Program-made: the position numbers and the translations under genes
Source of the DNA: an uncultured Acetobacteraceae bacterium
Lineage (GTDB): Bacteria > Pseudomonadota > Alphaproteobacteria > Acetobacterales > Acetobacteraceae
DNA: 64,000 nucleotides
Reading direction: 5' to 3'
Assembly (NCBI GenBank): GCA_903924985.1
Contig: CAIYDT010000050.1
Coordinates: 23,213-87,212 of the forward strand
Shown here: positions 33,977 through 41,829 of the stretch, piece after piece
How positions within the stretch are numbered: the stretch's first letter is position 1
Layout of the letters: the number at the start of each line of letters is the position of its first letter
Notes under the pieces: model-generated
The model's input: the letters and a program-made list of their open reading frames with translations, nothing else
Told to the model about the DNA's origin: nothing
Databases searched by the model: none

Positions 33977-35113
33977 TCACACCGGCCCGAGCAGCTCCAG
34001 CACCGCGGCGGCGGCCGCCTCGGATGGCAAGCCAATGACCGGTCGCAGCGATGCCAGCACCGGCCTGCACGCCGCGCGCTGGGCCTCCGCCGCCTGGGGA
34101 TCGGTCAGGAGCAGGTTCAATGCCGCGGCCAGTTTCGCCGGCGTACAATCTTCCTGCAGCAGTTCGGGCACGACCTGCCTTCCCGCCAGCAGGTTCAGCA
34201 GGGACGCATAGGCGACCTTGACCGAGCGTCGGACGATCCAGGCGGTGATGGGATTGATGCGGTAGGTTACCACCATGGGGACGCCGGCCAGGGCCAGCTC
34301 CAAAGTCGATGTGCCGGACTTGGTGAGCGCAGCGGTCGAGGCGGCATAGGCGTCGAATTTGTCCGCCGTGTCGGTCACCAGGATTGGTTTTACCACCCAC
34401 TCGGACGTGCCAGCCCGCACCGCCTCCGCCACCGGCCCGGCGAGGGGCACCACCGGCACCACGCCGGCCGGGAGCAGCCGCAGCGTTTCGCCCAGCACGG
34501 GCAGCAGCTTGGACACCTCGGTGCGCCGGCTGCCGGGCATCACGGTCAGCACCAGCGCATCCGGCGCGATGCCGTGCTTCGTTCGGAACCGCGCGCCGTC
34601 ACCCGTATCGGCGCCGCTTTCCAGCACCGGGTGGCCGACGAACACCGCCTGCAGGCCGTGTCTGGCGAAGAACGCTGGCTCGAACGGCAGAAGGCACAGG
34701 AGTTTGTCCCATAAGCCGGGGTAGTGCTTCACCCGCTTCTCCCGCCAGGCCCAGACCTGTGGCGCCACGTAATGCGCGCGTTTCAAGCCCAGCGGCGCGA
34801 TGGCGCGCAGCACCCGGAGCGTAAAACCGGGGGAGTCGATGGTCACGACCACGTCCGGGCGGTGGGCTGTTATGTCGTCGATTGTCTGACGCAGTCGGCC
34901 GCGCAACTGGCGGAGCTTCGGCAGCACCTCCAACAGGCCCATCAGAGCCAGATCCCGCATCGGGAACAGGCTGACCACGCCTTGCGCCGCCATCGCCTCC
35001 CCACCGATGCCGGCGAAGGTCACGTCGGGGCGGACGGCCCGTATGGCGCGCATCAGGCGGGCACCGAGGACATCGCCGCTTTGCTCTCCCGCGATCAGGT
35101 AGATCAGGGGCAC
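33977..35113 (-). CDS. lpxB: Lipid-A-disaccharide synthase
   Basis: Glycosyltransferase joining UDP-2,3-diacylglucosamine and lipid X in lipid A synthesis, on the cytoplasmic face of the inner membrane. The 378-residue protein has LIAGEQSGDVLGARLMRAI at the N-terminus, GIGGEAM, the YVAPQVWAWREKRVK segment, the MPGSRRTEV loop and KSGTSTLELALAGVPMVVTY. It usually lies in the lpxD-fabZ-lpxA-lpxB cluster; here it stands alone beside a solute-binding protein 3 bases upstream of its start. Confidence 0.95.
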   Translation of the reverse strand: MPLIYLIAGEQSGDVLGARLMRAIRAVRPDVTFAGIGGEAMAAQGVVSLFPMRDLALMGLLEVLPKLRQLRGRLRQTIDDITAHRPDVVVTIDSPGFTLRVLRAIAPLGLKRAHYVAPQVWAWREKRVKHYPGLWDKLLCLLPFEPAFFARHGLQAVFVGHPVLESGADTGDGARFRTKHGIAPDALVLTVMPGSRRTEVSKLLPVLGETLRLLPAGVVPVVPLAGPVAEAVRAGTSEWVVKPILVTDTADKFDAYAASTAALTKSGTSTLELALAGVPMVVTYRINPITAWIVRRSVKVAYASLLNLLAGRQVVPELLQEDCTPAKLAAALNLLLTDPQAAEAQRAACRPVLASLRPVIGLPSEAAAAAVLELLGPV

Positions 35114-35116
35114 GTT

Positions 35117-36298
35117 CTAATCCGGCAACGGGCAGCCGCCGGCCGAGCGGGGGCGGAACGCTTTGGCGCCGGGGATTGTTTCCACGATGCTGTAATAGTC
35201 CCAGGGATATTTCGATTCCGCCGGGGTTTTCACCCGCATCAGATACATGTCGTGCAGCATGCGTCCGTCGCCGCGCACGATGCCGCCGTGGGCGAACATA
35301 TCCTCCACCGGCATGGCGCGCATTTTGTTGGCGACGGCGGTGGCGTCCGTCGTGCCGGCGGCGGCGACGGCTTTCAGGTAGTGCAGGACGGAGGAATAAT
35401 CGCCCGCCTGGCTCTGTGCCGGCATGGCGTGGTGGCGTTCGAAGAAGCGGCGGCTCCAGGCTCGTGTGGCGTCGTCGCGGTCCCAGTAGAAGCCCTCCAC
35501 CACCATGGTGGCCTGCGCCTTTTCCAGGCCGAGGGCATGGATGTCGGGGATGTTCATGGCCAACGCCGCCACTTTTTGTTTTTTGGTCAGGCCGAACTCG
35601 GCGGCTTGTTTGATGCTGTTGATGGTGTCGGCGCCGCCGTTCGCCAGGGCCACCACGTCGGCCCCGCTGGCCTGCGCCTTCAGCAGATAGGCGGCGAAAT
35701 CGGTTTCACCCAGCGGGTGCTTGACGCTGCCCACGACGGTGCCTCCCGCCGCCAGCAAGGATGCGGTGGCGTCACGCTCCATCGCCGCGCCGAAAGCGAA
35801 GTCGGCGGTGATGAAGTACCACTTCAGGCCGCCTTCGTGCGCCAGCGCGGCCGCCGGCACGTTGGCGTTGGCATAGGTGTCCCAGGTCCACAGGAACGTG
35901 GTCGGCGAACAGCGCGGCCCGGTCAGGTCCACGCTGCCGGCGCCCGACACGATGGCGATGCGGTTCCGCTGCTTGGCGAGGTCCTGCACCCCCAGCGCGG
36001 CGGCCGAGTTGACGATATCGACGATCGCATCGACCCCGGAGTCATACCACTCGCGCGCGATCGACAGCGCCAGGTCGGGGCGGTTCTTGTGGTCGGCCTG
36101 GAGGATCTGGATGGGGCGACCGAGGACGCTGCCGCCGAAATCCTCGACCGCCATCTGGGTGGCGATCAGCGATCCCGGCCCCGACACGGCGGCGAAATTG
36201 CCCGAGAAGTCCGTCAGAACGCCGATCCTCACCGGCTCCGCCGCTTGGCTTGCCGCCGAGCCCATGAGGAGCAAGGCGAAGATGAGGCGTGCGAGCAT
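35117..36298 (-). CDS. ABC transporter substrate-binding protein (type-I, LivK-like)
   Basis: The 393-residue periplasmic protein has a Sec signal (MLARLIFALLLMGSAASQAA) followed by the receptor fold: VRIGVLTDFSGNFAAVSGPGS, ILQADHKNRPD, WYDSGVDAIVDIVNSAAALG and KWYFITADFAFG. The group binds branched-chain amino acids, amides or aromatic acids. No permease or ATPase genes are near. It lies just upstream of lpxB on the same strand, a pairing without obvious functional meaning. Confidence 0.87.
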   Translation of the reverse strand: MLARLIFALLLMGSAASQAAEPVRIGVLTDFSGNFAAVSGPGSLIATQMAVEDFGGSVLGRPIQILQADHKNRPDLALSIAREWYDSGVDAIVDIVNSAAALGVQDLAKQRNRIAIVSGAGSVDLTGPRCSPTTFLWTWDTYANANVPAAALAHEGGLKWYFITADFAFGAAMERDATASLLAAGGTVVGSVKHPLGETDFAAYLLKAQASGADVVALANGGADTINSIKQAAEFGLTKKQKVAALAMNIPDIHALGLEKAQATMVVEGFYWDRDDATRAWSRRFFERHHAMPAQSQAGDYSSVLHYLKAVAAAGTTDATAVANKMRAMPVEDMFAHGGIVRGDGRMLHDMYLMRVKTPAESKYPWDYYSIVETIPGAKAFRPRSAGGCPLPD

Positions 36299-36363
36299 GG
36301 GTCGGCTTCCCCTGGTGGTGTCACCGCACGCTACAGCAGATGTGGCTTGCCTCCCAGGGCACG

Positions 36364-36396
36364 AAAAAGGGGCCGAAGCGTTGCCGCTTCGGCCCC
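36364..36396 (-). terminator. Rho-independent terminator of the cold-shock gene
   Basis: A perfect 12-bp stem (ggggccgaagcg / cgcttcggcccc, loop ttgc) followed on the minus strand by five T (36368-36364). It lies about 17 bases beyond the cspA stop. Confidence 0.9.
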
Positions 36397-36412
36397 CTGT
36401 TCTCAGCCCGGA

Positions 36413-36616
36413 TCAGGCCTTCTGGAGATTGACCGCGGAGCTTTTGCCCTGCTGGCCCTTCTCGATATCGTAGCCGATTTTCTGACCCTCGGTCAGCGAC
36501 ATGCCGGCCCGTTCCACGGCGGAGATGTGTACGAACACATCCTTGGAGCCGTCGTCGGGCTGAATGAAGCCGTAGCCTTTTTGCGCGTTAAACCATTTCA
36601 CGGTGCCACTGGCCAT
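36413..36616 (-). CDS. cspA: Cold-shock domain protein
   Basis: The 67-residue OB-fold nucleic-acid chaperone has RNP1 KGYGFIQPD and RNP2 [12 protein letters not shown] and begins [14 protein letters not shown], all typical. A good AGGAG lies 7 bases before the ATG. The long leader upstream contains an AT-rich patch (36660-36680) that may hold the promoter. The gene is monocistronic, with its own terminator. Confidence 0.95.
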   Translation of the reverse strand: MASGTVKWFNAQKGYGFIQPDDGSKDVFVHISAVERAGMSLTEGQKIGYDIEKGQQGKSSAVNLQKA

Positions 36617-36776
36617 CGTGATTCTCCTGTCTTGTCCGGCGGCCCGCGAGATGCGAACCGTATCACTTTTAGTTTAGTGGGAGAACCGGATGCACAGGCA
36701 TCAATTCCGAGCCGCGGTTGGCCCCTAAAAAGCGCCGTGAAGACTTTATGCGCGTTTTGGACGAGAAGCGCCAGCA

Positions 36777-37766
36777 CTAATTCGCGGCGCCCTCGAAGGC
36801 GCGGAGTCCGCCCTCGATGACCGCGCGCGATAGGCCGTTGGTGATGAAGACCAGGCGGCTGGTGCCGGGATCGCCGTCGGGCCATCCCGGCAGCAGCGTC
36901 GGCGGGTGCAGCAAATGGCGGATGGCATGGATGGCGACGGGGCGGTCCTGGCCATGCAGATTGAGGATACCCTTGATGCGCAGCAGTTTTTCCCCAGACG
37001 TCGCGATCAGCATCTCCAACCACATGCCGAGGCCCTGCCAGTGCACCGGTTTGTCCAGGACGATGCAGAAGGCGTGGACATGGGGATCGTGATGGTGATG
37101 GTGGCCAGCGTCTTCGAATGCCTCGGCGTCCAGCCAGCGGCGGACGTCGGGGAGTTTGCCGGAGGGGTCGAACAGGCCGGCGTGCAGGATGGCCGCGGGG
37201 TCGACCACACCGTTTCGGGCCTCGATCACGGGGGCGCCGGGGTTCAGGGCTTTTATGCGGGCGCTTAAATCACCGGCATCCGCGAGATCCGTCTTCGTCA
37301 GCACGATACGGTCGGCCACCGCGATCTGTCGCACCGCTTCCTGGTATGCGTCCAGATGCGCGGCACCGTTCACCGTGTCGATGACCGTCACGATGCCGTC
37401 CAGGCGGTAGACGGACGCCACGACGGGGTCGCTCATGAGCGTGGCCAGCACCGGGGCCGGGTCGGCGAGGCCGGTGGTCTCGATCATGATGCGGGCGATC
37501 TCGCCGCGGCGGGCGCGGGGCAACATTTCGCGCAGCACCCGCGACAGGTCGCCGCGCACGGTGCAGCAGAGGCAGCCGGCGTTCAGCAGAATGGTGTTGT
37601 CGTCGATCTTTTCCACCAGCAGGTGGTCCAGGCCGATCTCCCCGAACTCGTTCACCAGCACGGCGGTACGGGCGAGTTCGGGCTGGCGCAGGAGGTGGTT
37701 CAGCAACGTGGTTTTGCCGGCGCCCAGGAAGCCGGTCAGGACGGTGACCGGCGTGGTGTCAGGCAT
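36777..37766 (-). CDS. CobW/COG0523-family metal-chaperone GTPase
   Basis: The 329-residue G3E GTPase has Walker A GFLGAGKT at 12-19, the metal-binding CxCC motif (Cys65, Cys67, Cys68 in GCLCC), Walker B in ETTGLADP and LTKTD. A histidine-rich loop [12 protein letters not shown] follows before the C-terminal CobW_C domain, as in zinc-related members. I chose the ATG at 37766, which overlaps the hisI stop; an ATG at 37775 is also possible. Adjacency to hisI and zur points to zinc transfer under zinc shortage rather than cobalamin synthesis. Confidence 0.88.
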   Translation of the reverse strand: MPDTTPVTVLTGFLGAGKTTLLNHLLRQPELARTAVLVNEFGEIGLDHLLVEKIDDNTILLNAGCLCCTVRGDLSRVLREMLPRARRGEIARIMIETTGLADPAPVLATLMSDPVVASVYRLDGIVTVIDTVNGAAHLDAYQEAVRQIAVADRIVLTKTDLADAGDLSARIKALNPGAPVIEARNGVVDPAAILHAGLFDPSGKLPDVRRWLDAEAFEDAGHHHHHDPHVHAFCIVLDKPVHWQGLGMWLEMLIATSGEKLLRIKGILNLHGQDRPVAIHAIRHLLHPPTLLPGWPDGDPGTSRLVFITNGLSRAVIEGGLRAFEGAAN

Positions 37767-38166
37767 GGGAACCATAAAGCTTGGCGGGGTCGATTTCCGG
37801 CTTGGCGACTTCGACCAACTGGCCGTCCCGAGCGGCAAGGAAGAAGCAGTTCCGCCGCCCGGTGTGGCACGCCACCCCGTCCTGGTGCACCAGCAGCAGC
37901 AGGGTGTCGCCGTCGCAGTCCACCCTTAATTCCTTCAGGTGCTGCGTCTGGCCGGAGGTCTCGCCCTTCCGCCACAACCCCTTGCGGCTGCGGCTGTAGT
38001 AGCAGACGCGGCCGGTGGCGAGCGTCTCGGCCACGGACTCGCGGTTCATCCAGGCCATCATCAGCACCTCCCCGGTGTCGTGCTGCTGCGCGATGGCGGG
38101 GACCAGCCCATCCGCATTGAATGCGATGGCATCCAGTATCGGGGCTTGCGTGGCATCCTGTGTCAT
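37759..38166 (-). CDS. hisI: Phosphoribosyl-AMP cyclohydrolase
   Basis: Third step of histidine synthesis: hydrolytic opening of the adenine ring of phosphoribosyl-AMP. The 135-residue protein carries the zinc ligands Cys84 (in DCDGD), Cys100 and Cys107 (in ACHTGRRNC), and the magnesium-site aspartates. It overlaps the COG0523 GTPase gene downstream and is divergent from zur with 44 bases between. This enzyme is zinc-dependent, so the arrangement suggests metal delivery. Whether another hisI exists in the genome cannot be seen here. Confidence 0.93.
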   Translation of the reverse strand: MTQDATQAPILDAIAFNADGLVPAIAQQHDTGEVLMMAWMNRESVAETLATGRVCYYSRSRKGLWRKGETSGQTQHLKELRVDCDGDTLLLLVHQDGVACHTGRRNCFFLAARDGQLVEVAKPEIDPAKLYGSHA

Positions 38167-38179
38167 GGATGCTATCTAG

Positions 38180-38199
38180 TGCGGCGGCGGTACGCCGCA
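38180..38199. promoter_or_regulatory. Inverted repeat between hisI and zur
   Basis: Arms tgcggc (38180-38185) and gccgca (38194-38199) lie in the short hisI-zur intergenic region, just ahead of the zur ribosome-binding site. It does not resemble the usual AT-rich Zur box, so a role as operator is only a possibility. Confidence 0.25.
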
Positions 38200-38210
38200 A
38201 AGGAGAATGC

Positions 38211-38678
38211 ATGGGATTCGCCCCCCGCACCGAGGCATTGCTGACACGCGCCGACGCCATCTGCACCGGCCGCGGCGTGCGGCTGACCGACCTGCGGCGC
38301 CAGGTGCTCGGCCTGATCCTCGATGCGCCGCAGCCGACCGGGGCCTACGATTTGCTGGACCGGTTACGGGCCACCCGCGACGGCGCCGCCCCACCCACCG
38401 TGTATCGCGCGCTGGATTTCCTGCTGGAGAACGGCCTGATCCACAAGCTGGAGCGCTTGTCGGCCTTCGTCGGCTGCATCGCGCATGACGATCACGTCCA
38501 CGCCGCGCAGTTCCTGATCTGCCGCGGATGCGGGCGGGTGACGGAGTTGGAAGACCACGAACTCGCCCACGCTTTGGACGACGCGGCGCGCCGCCAGGGC
38601 TTCACCGTGGGCAAAGCCACCATCGAAGCCGAGGGGCAGTGCGCCGCTTGCGCTGTTTTGTCGAAGGAGAGTGCCTGA
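38211..38678 (+). CDS. zur: Fur-family transcriptional regulator, probably Zur
   Basis: The 155-residue protein has a winged-helix DNA-binding domain (QPTGAYDLLDRL... PPTVYRALDFLLENGLIHKLE) and a C-terminal dimer domain. It has structural-zinc cysteines Cys104/Cys107 (CRGC) and Cys144/Cys147 (CAAC), and histidines in AHDDHVHAAQ that form the regulatory site. Zur rather than Fur is favoured by the short ECC-type sequence and by the neighbouring COG0523 GTPase and zinc enzyme gene. AAGGAG precedes the ATG. The stop overlaps the next start by one base. Confidence 0.85.
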   Translation: MGFAPRTEALLTRADAICTGRGVRLTDLRRQVLGLILDAPQPTGAYDLLDRLRATRDGAAPPTVYRALDFLLENGLIHKLERLSAFVGCIAHDDHVHAAQFLICRGCGRVTELEDHELAHALDDAARRQGFTVGKATIEAEGQCAACAVLSKESA

Positions 38679-39424
38679 TGCCGCTGGTTGCATCCGCCGA
38701 CGCCGCCCGCGTCAACCGCCGCCGCGGCTCCGCCGCCGATGGCGTGACGTTCTGGCACACGCTCTATTTGGGGACGTCCCGCTACAACATGAAGCCGGGG
38801 GAGGCCGATCCGGACGCAGACGCGCTGTTCCCGATGGCGTTCCTTGTGGAGCAGGACCCGGGCAGCACCGCCCAATCGCATTACCACCAGCAGGACCAGT
38901 TCCAATTGGTGGTCGGCGGACATGCGATGATGGGCACGCATGAGGTGCAGCCGCTGACGGTGCATTTCTCCGGCGCCTACACCGCGTACGGGCCGATACG
39001 GGCGAGCGCGGATGAGGGGGTGCACTATTTCACGCTGCGCAATGGCTTCGATCCCGGTGCCCGCTTCATGTCGATGCCGGAGAACCGCGTCGCGCTGCGG
39101 TCGGTGCCGGGGCGGAAGCATCGGGAGGCGGTGAATGGGCCGTTGTCGTTGGACGTGCTCGCTCTGCCGCCGGAGCCGGACGGCATGGGCGCATGGCGCT
39201 ACCGGCTCCGCGCGGGGGAACGCGTCGTCGGTCCGGACCCGGCGACCGGGCGCGGACAATACTGGGTGGTGGCCGACGGGACGATGGTCTGCGACGGTTC
39301 CGAGTTGCCACGGTTGTCCTGTTCGTTCGTGAAGCCGGATGAGGCGCCGCTGGAAGCGGTAGCCGGCCCGAACGGGCTGGATGTCGTGGTGATGCAGTTC
39401 CCTCGGCGAGGTGAGACAAACTAA
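38678..39424 (+). CDS. Cupin-like protein of unknown function
   Basis: The 248-residue soluble protein has a cupin-like centre: SHYHQQDQFQLVVGGHAMMG, then VHFSGAYTAYGPI and GVHYFTLR, which resembles a jelly-roll with His-x-His and a later His but without the canonical glutamate. The C-terminal part (WRYRLRAGERVVGPDPATGRGQYWVVADG) could form a second strand set. It is translationally coupled to zur (TGATG) and has AAGGAG inside the end of zur, so it is co-regulated with it. A role in metal homeostasis is inference. Confidence 0.7.
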   Translation: MPLVASADAARVNRRRGSAADGVTFWHTLYLGTSRYNMKPGEADPDADALFPMAFLVEQDPGSTAQSHYHQQDQFQLVVGGHAMMGTHEVQPLTVHFSGAYTAYGPIRASADEGVHYFTLRNGFDPGARFMSMPENRVALRSVPGRKHREAVNGPLSLDVLALPPEPDGMGAWRYRLRAGERVVGPDPATGRGQYWVVADGTMVCDGSELPRLSCSFVKPDEAPLEAVAGPNGLDVVVMQFPRRGETN

Positions 39425-39429
39425 GGCCG

Positions 39430-39493
39430 ATCACCGCGCATCCTCGTCATCCATCACCGCGCATCCTCGTCATCCCCGGACTTGTTCCGGGGA
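39430..39493. repeat. REP-like palindrome, copy 2, with tandem 23-bp duplication
   Basis: A 23-bp unit occurs twice in tandem without change (39430-39452 and 39453-39475). The second copy runs into a palindrome with arms tccccgga (39473-39480) and tccgggga (39486-39493) and loop cttgt. The palindrome tip matches the other REP-like copies. Confidence 0.85.
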
Positions 39494-39552
39494 TCACCAC
39501 CAGCTCCGGCCTGGGTCGCATGGCACGATTTCAAAGGCAGGATAACCACGCC

Positions 39553-40374
39553 ATGGCAGCCACTCTCGACGTCCGTCCCATCGCTGGCGCGCTTGGTGCC
39601 GAAATCCATGGGATAGACCTCGCCCGCGACCTGACGGACGACCTTCTTGGAGCCATTCGGCAGGCATTTCTGGACCATTTAGTCGTTTTCTTCCGGGATC
39701 AGTCCCTGTCCTCCGCCCAATTCATGGCATTCGCGCGGTGCATCGGCAAGCCGATCACGTACCCGTTCGTGCCGGGTCTGGAAGGCTTCCCCGAGATCAC
39801 CGCCGTGGTGAAACGCCCCGACCAGACCGTCGCCTTCGGCGGCAACTGGCACACGGACACGACGTATTTCCCCGAACCGCCGATGGCGACGATGCTGATC
39901 GCGCGCGAACTGCCGCCTCGGGGTGGGGATACGCAGTTCGCGAACCAATATTCGGCGTACGATTCCCTGTCCGACGGCATGAAATCGTTGCTCTCAGGCC
40001 TGCGCTGGGTGTCCCGCTCGGACAAGGCTGAGGCCAGCCGCACCCGCGAAGACCGAGCGACAGCGGAACGAACGGTGTTGATCGCCGATCACCCGGTGGT
40101 GCGCACGCATCCGGAGACGGGGCGGAAGTCGCTTTACGTGAACCTCGCCCACACCGCGCACTTTCTCGGCATGACCGAGGAAGAAAGCATGCCGCTACTG
40201 CAATTCCTGTTCCGCCACCAGGCCCGGCCCGAGTTCACCTGCCGGTTCCGCTGGGCCCCGGGCTCGGTGGCACTGTGGGACAACCGCTGCACGCTGCATC
40301 AGGCGATCAACGATTACAACGGGTTCCGGCGGGAGATGCAACGGATCACGCTGTCGGGGGATGTGCCGGTTTAA
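39553..40374 (+). CDS. TauD/TfdA-family 2-oxoglutarate-dependent dioxygenase
   Basis: The 273-residue Fe(II)/2-oxoglutarate oxygenase has the metal triad His-Thr-Asp in GNWHTDTTYF and distal His in NRCTLHQAINDY. The 2-oxoglutarate arginine is in GFRREMQRITL. VRTHPETGRKSLYVN is the usual middle signature. Members oxidise taurine, 2,4-D-like acids or other small molecules. It is isolated, with no transporter on the same strand. The ATG at 39553 was preferred to one at 39520, which lies next to the repeat. Confidence 0.88.
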   Translation: MAATLDVRPIAGALGAEIHGIDLARDLTDDLLGAIRQAFLDHLVVFFRDQSLSSAQFMAFARCIGKPITYPFVPGLEGFPEITAVVKRPDQTVAFGGNWHTDTTYFPEPPMATMLIARELPPRGGDTQFANQYSAYDSLSDGMKSLLSGLRWVSRSDKAEASRTREDRATAERTVLIADHPVVRTHPETGRKSLYVNLAHTAHFLGMTEEESMPLLQFLFRHQARPEFTCRFRWAPGSVALWDNRCTLHQAINDYNGFRREMQRITLSGDVPV

Positions 40375-40383
40375 CGCTTGGGA

Positions 40384-40518
40384 TCAAATTTCCGGGAGCG
40401 CGCTTCCGAGGACAATCGCACTGGTGGCCATGCGGCGATCGAATGTAGCGACCGGCGCCCCGAGACGGCTGGCGACGACGAGGCCGACGAGGGCACTGGT
40501 ATCGAGATATATGCTCAA
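40384..40518 (-). pseudogene. PIN-domain (VapC-type) toxin remnant
   Basis: A TTG-initiated frame of 44 codons joins the first strand of a PIN nuclease (SIYLDTSALVGLVV, with the first catalytic aspartate) directly to its last part (ASRLGAPVATFDRRMA, with the final aspartate). Some 70-80 middle residues are absent. It is a toxin gene with an internal deletion. No clear antitoxin partner is visible upstream. Confidence 0.65.
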
Positions 40519-40768
40519 CGCCAGTCATCGTCACACAGTTGTATCAGAATGACTACGAGATCGACATCCCCATGAAGTCTCGCCCGTTTGCGCGCCAAGT
40601 AGGCGAGCCCCGTCGTTTGATGCGTGCGCGCGATCGCGCACCCGCTTGTTCTCCATCACCTTTTGCCCGTGAACGTCGATCATCACGAACTCGCCTTTCA
40701 TCCAACGAAAGCGCGTGCGGAGCGTGTGACCTGTTGCACGCGTCAAGGCGGCGGATACGCGCAATTAC
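40519..40768. other. Region without recognisable gene between PIN remnant and Mrr
   Basis: Open stretches exist on the minus strand (for example GEFVMIDVHGQKVMENKRV), but none matches a family I know or has a start signal. It may hold the eroded antitoxin that once paired with the PIN toxin. Confidence 0.3.
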
Positions 40769-41686
40769 CTATTCGAAGAAATCTTCATCAACCTTCTTGA
40801 TGCGAAGAACGTCCTCGTCCCTGCATCCCACATTGTAACGGATCATGAGCGCGGTCAAATGCCCGGCATCAATCAATACGATCCGTTTACTGAGTCCCTC
40901 CGCCGCTTTCGTCGCAGCCGTGGTAAATGCCGAGGTCGTCACGAACACCCCTTTGGCGGCTTTGTGATGATCCAGGCTCCCAAAGAACCCACGAACCGCG
41001 TCAGGACCAATGTTGCTGCCCTCCGCGTATCGTTTCGCTTGAACATATACACGGTCCAAACCAAGTGCATCCTGATCGATCACACCGTCAACCCCGCCGT
41101 CGCCACTGCGACCGATAGCACGACCGGCGGCAGCGTCAGACCCACCGAACCCCATGGCAAGAAGCAGTTTGACGATAAGGCGTTCAAAAAACTCTGGCGG
41201 CGCTGCTCGAATGCGATCGAGTAAATCCTGGGCCACAGACTCCTCGATTTGCTTATGTGCGGCCCGCATGATCTCGTCCGGAGTCGCGGTCGGGCTCGCA
41301 AATGCGGCCTCACTTGTATGGTCATCTGGCACCGGGTCCGGGGCCGATCTGTCCCTGAACTGCTTAAATTGCGGGTATCGATTCAGAAATTTCAAATCGA
41401 TGCGCGCGGGCGGTGACGCCAGTACCGTTAGACCAAGCTCCGTGATTTTCAAATGCGCTCGACGGGTGTTTTGGATCAGCCCAGCCTTACTGAGGTGGAA
41501 CTTCGCCCAATGTACGCGGTTCGTAAACACCTCCTGGTTGCCTGAAGGCAGACGGGCCTCTCGCTCTGCCTGCGTCAGGTGAAACTTGTCGGCCAATCGG
41601 TTTATGATATCGCCTATGCGCACTTCCCCATCCGCCGATTGGCGCAGGACCGGTAGCATGAGAGACTGAAAATCAGGTATCGGCAT
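40769..41686 (-). CDS. Mrr-type restriction endonuclease
   Basis: The 305-residue protein has an N-terminal winged-helix Mrr_N domain (about 1-95) and a C-terminal PD-(D/E)xK nuclease domain with Glu168, GDGGVDG containing Asp200, and VQAKRY (Gln216-x-Lys218). In E. coli Mrr this type cuts methylated DNA, so it is a candidate type IV defence enzyme; some homologues belong to stress responses. No methyltransferase is nearby, consistent with type IV. Codon use is slightly less GC-rich than its neighbours. Confidence 0.88.
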   Translation of the reverse strand: MPIPDFQSLMLPVLRQSADGEVRIGDIINRLADKFHLTQAEREARLPSGNQEVFTNRVHWAKFHLSKAGLIQNTRRAHLKITELGLTVLASPPARIDLKFLNRYPQFKQFRDRSAPDPVPDDHTSEAAFASPTATPDEIMRAAHKQIEESVAQDLLDRIRAAPPEFFERLIVKLLLAMGFGGSDAAAGRAIGRSGDGGVDGVIDQDALGLDRVYVQAKRYAEGSNIGPDAVRGFFGSLDHHKAAKGVFVTTSAFTTAATKAAEGLSKRIVLIDAGHLTALMIRYNVGCRDEDVLRIKKVDEDFFE

Positions 41687-41829
41687 CCGGCGACTTTATC
41701 GATCTTGGCTTGCTTGGCAATGATGTACGGAAACTGAGGACGAGATAGCGCAAACGCCCTGGACGCTGCCTGCCATTGCCCGCCACGCCCACCTGCCCTA
41801 TCCCCGGACGCACCACCCGGACCAGGATC

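Noticed and set aside
36777..37766. Cobalamin biosynthesis gene cobW
   Set aside because: No other cobalamin genes are present. The linkage with zur and hisI and the His-rich loop point to zinc.
40531..40764. Antitoxin gene upstream of the PIN remnant
   Set aside because: No frame there shows a ribbon-helix-helix, AbrB or other antitoxin pattern, and the frames contain stops near the toxin start.
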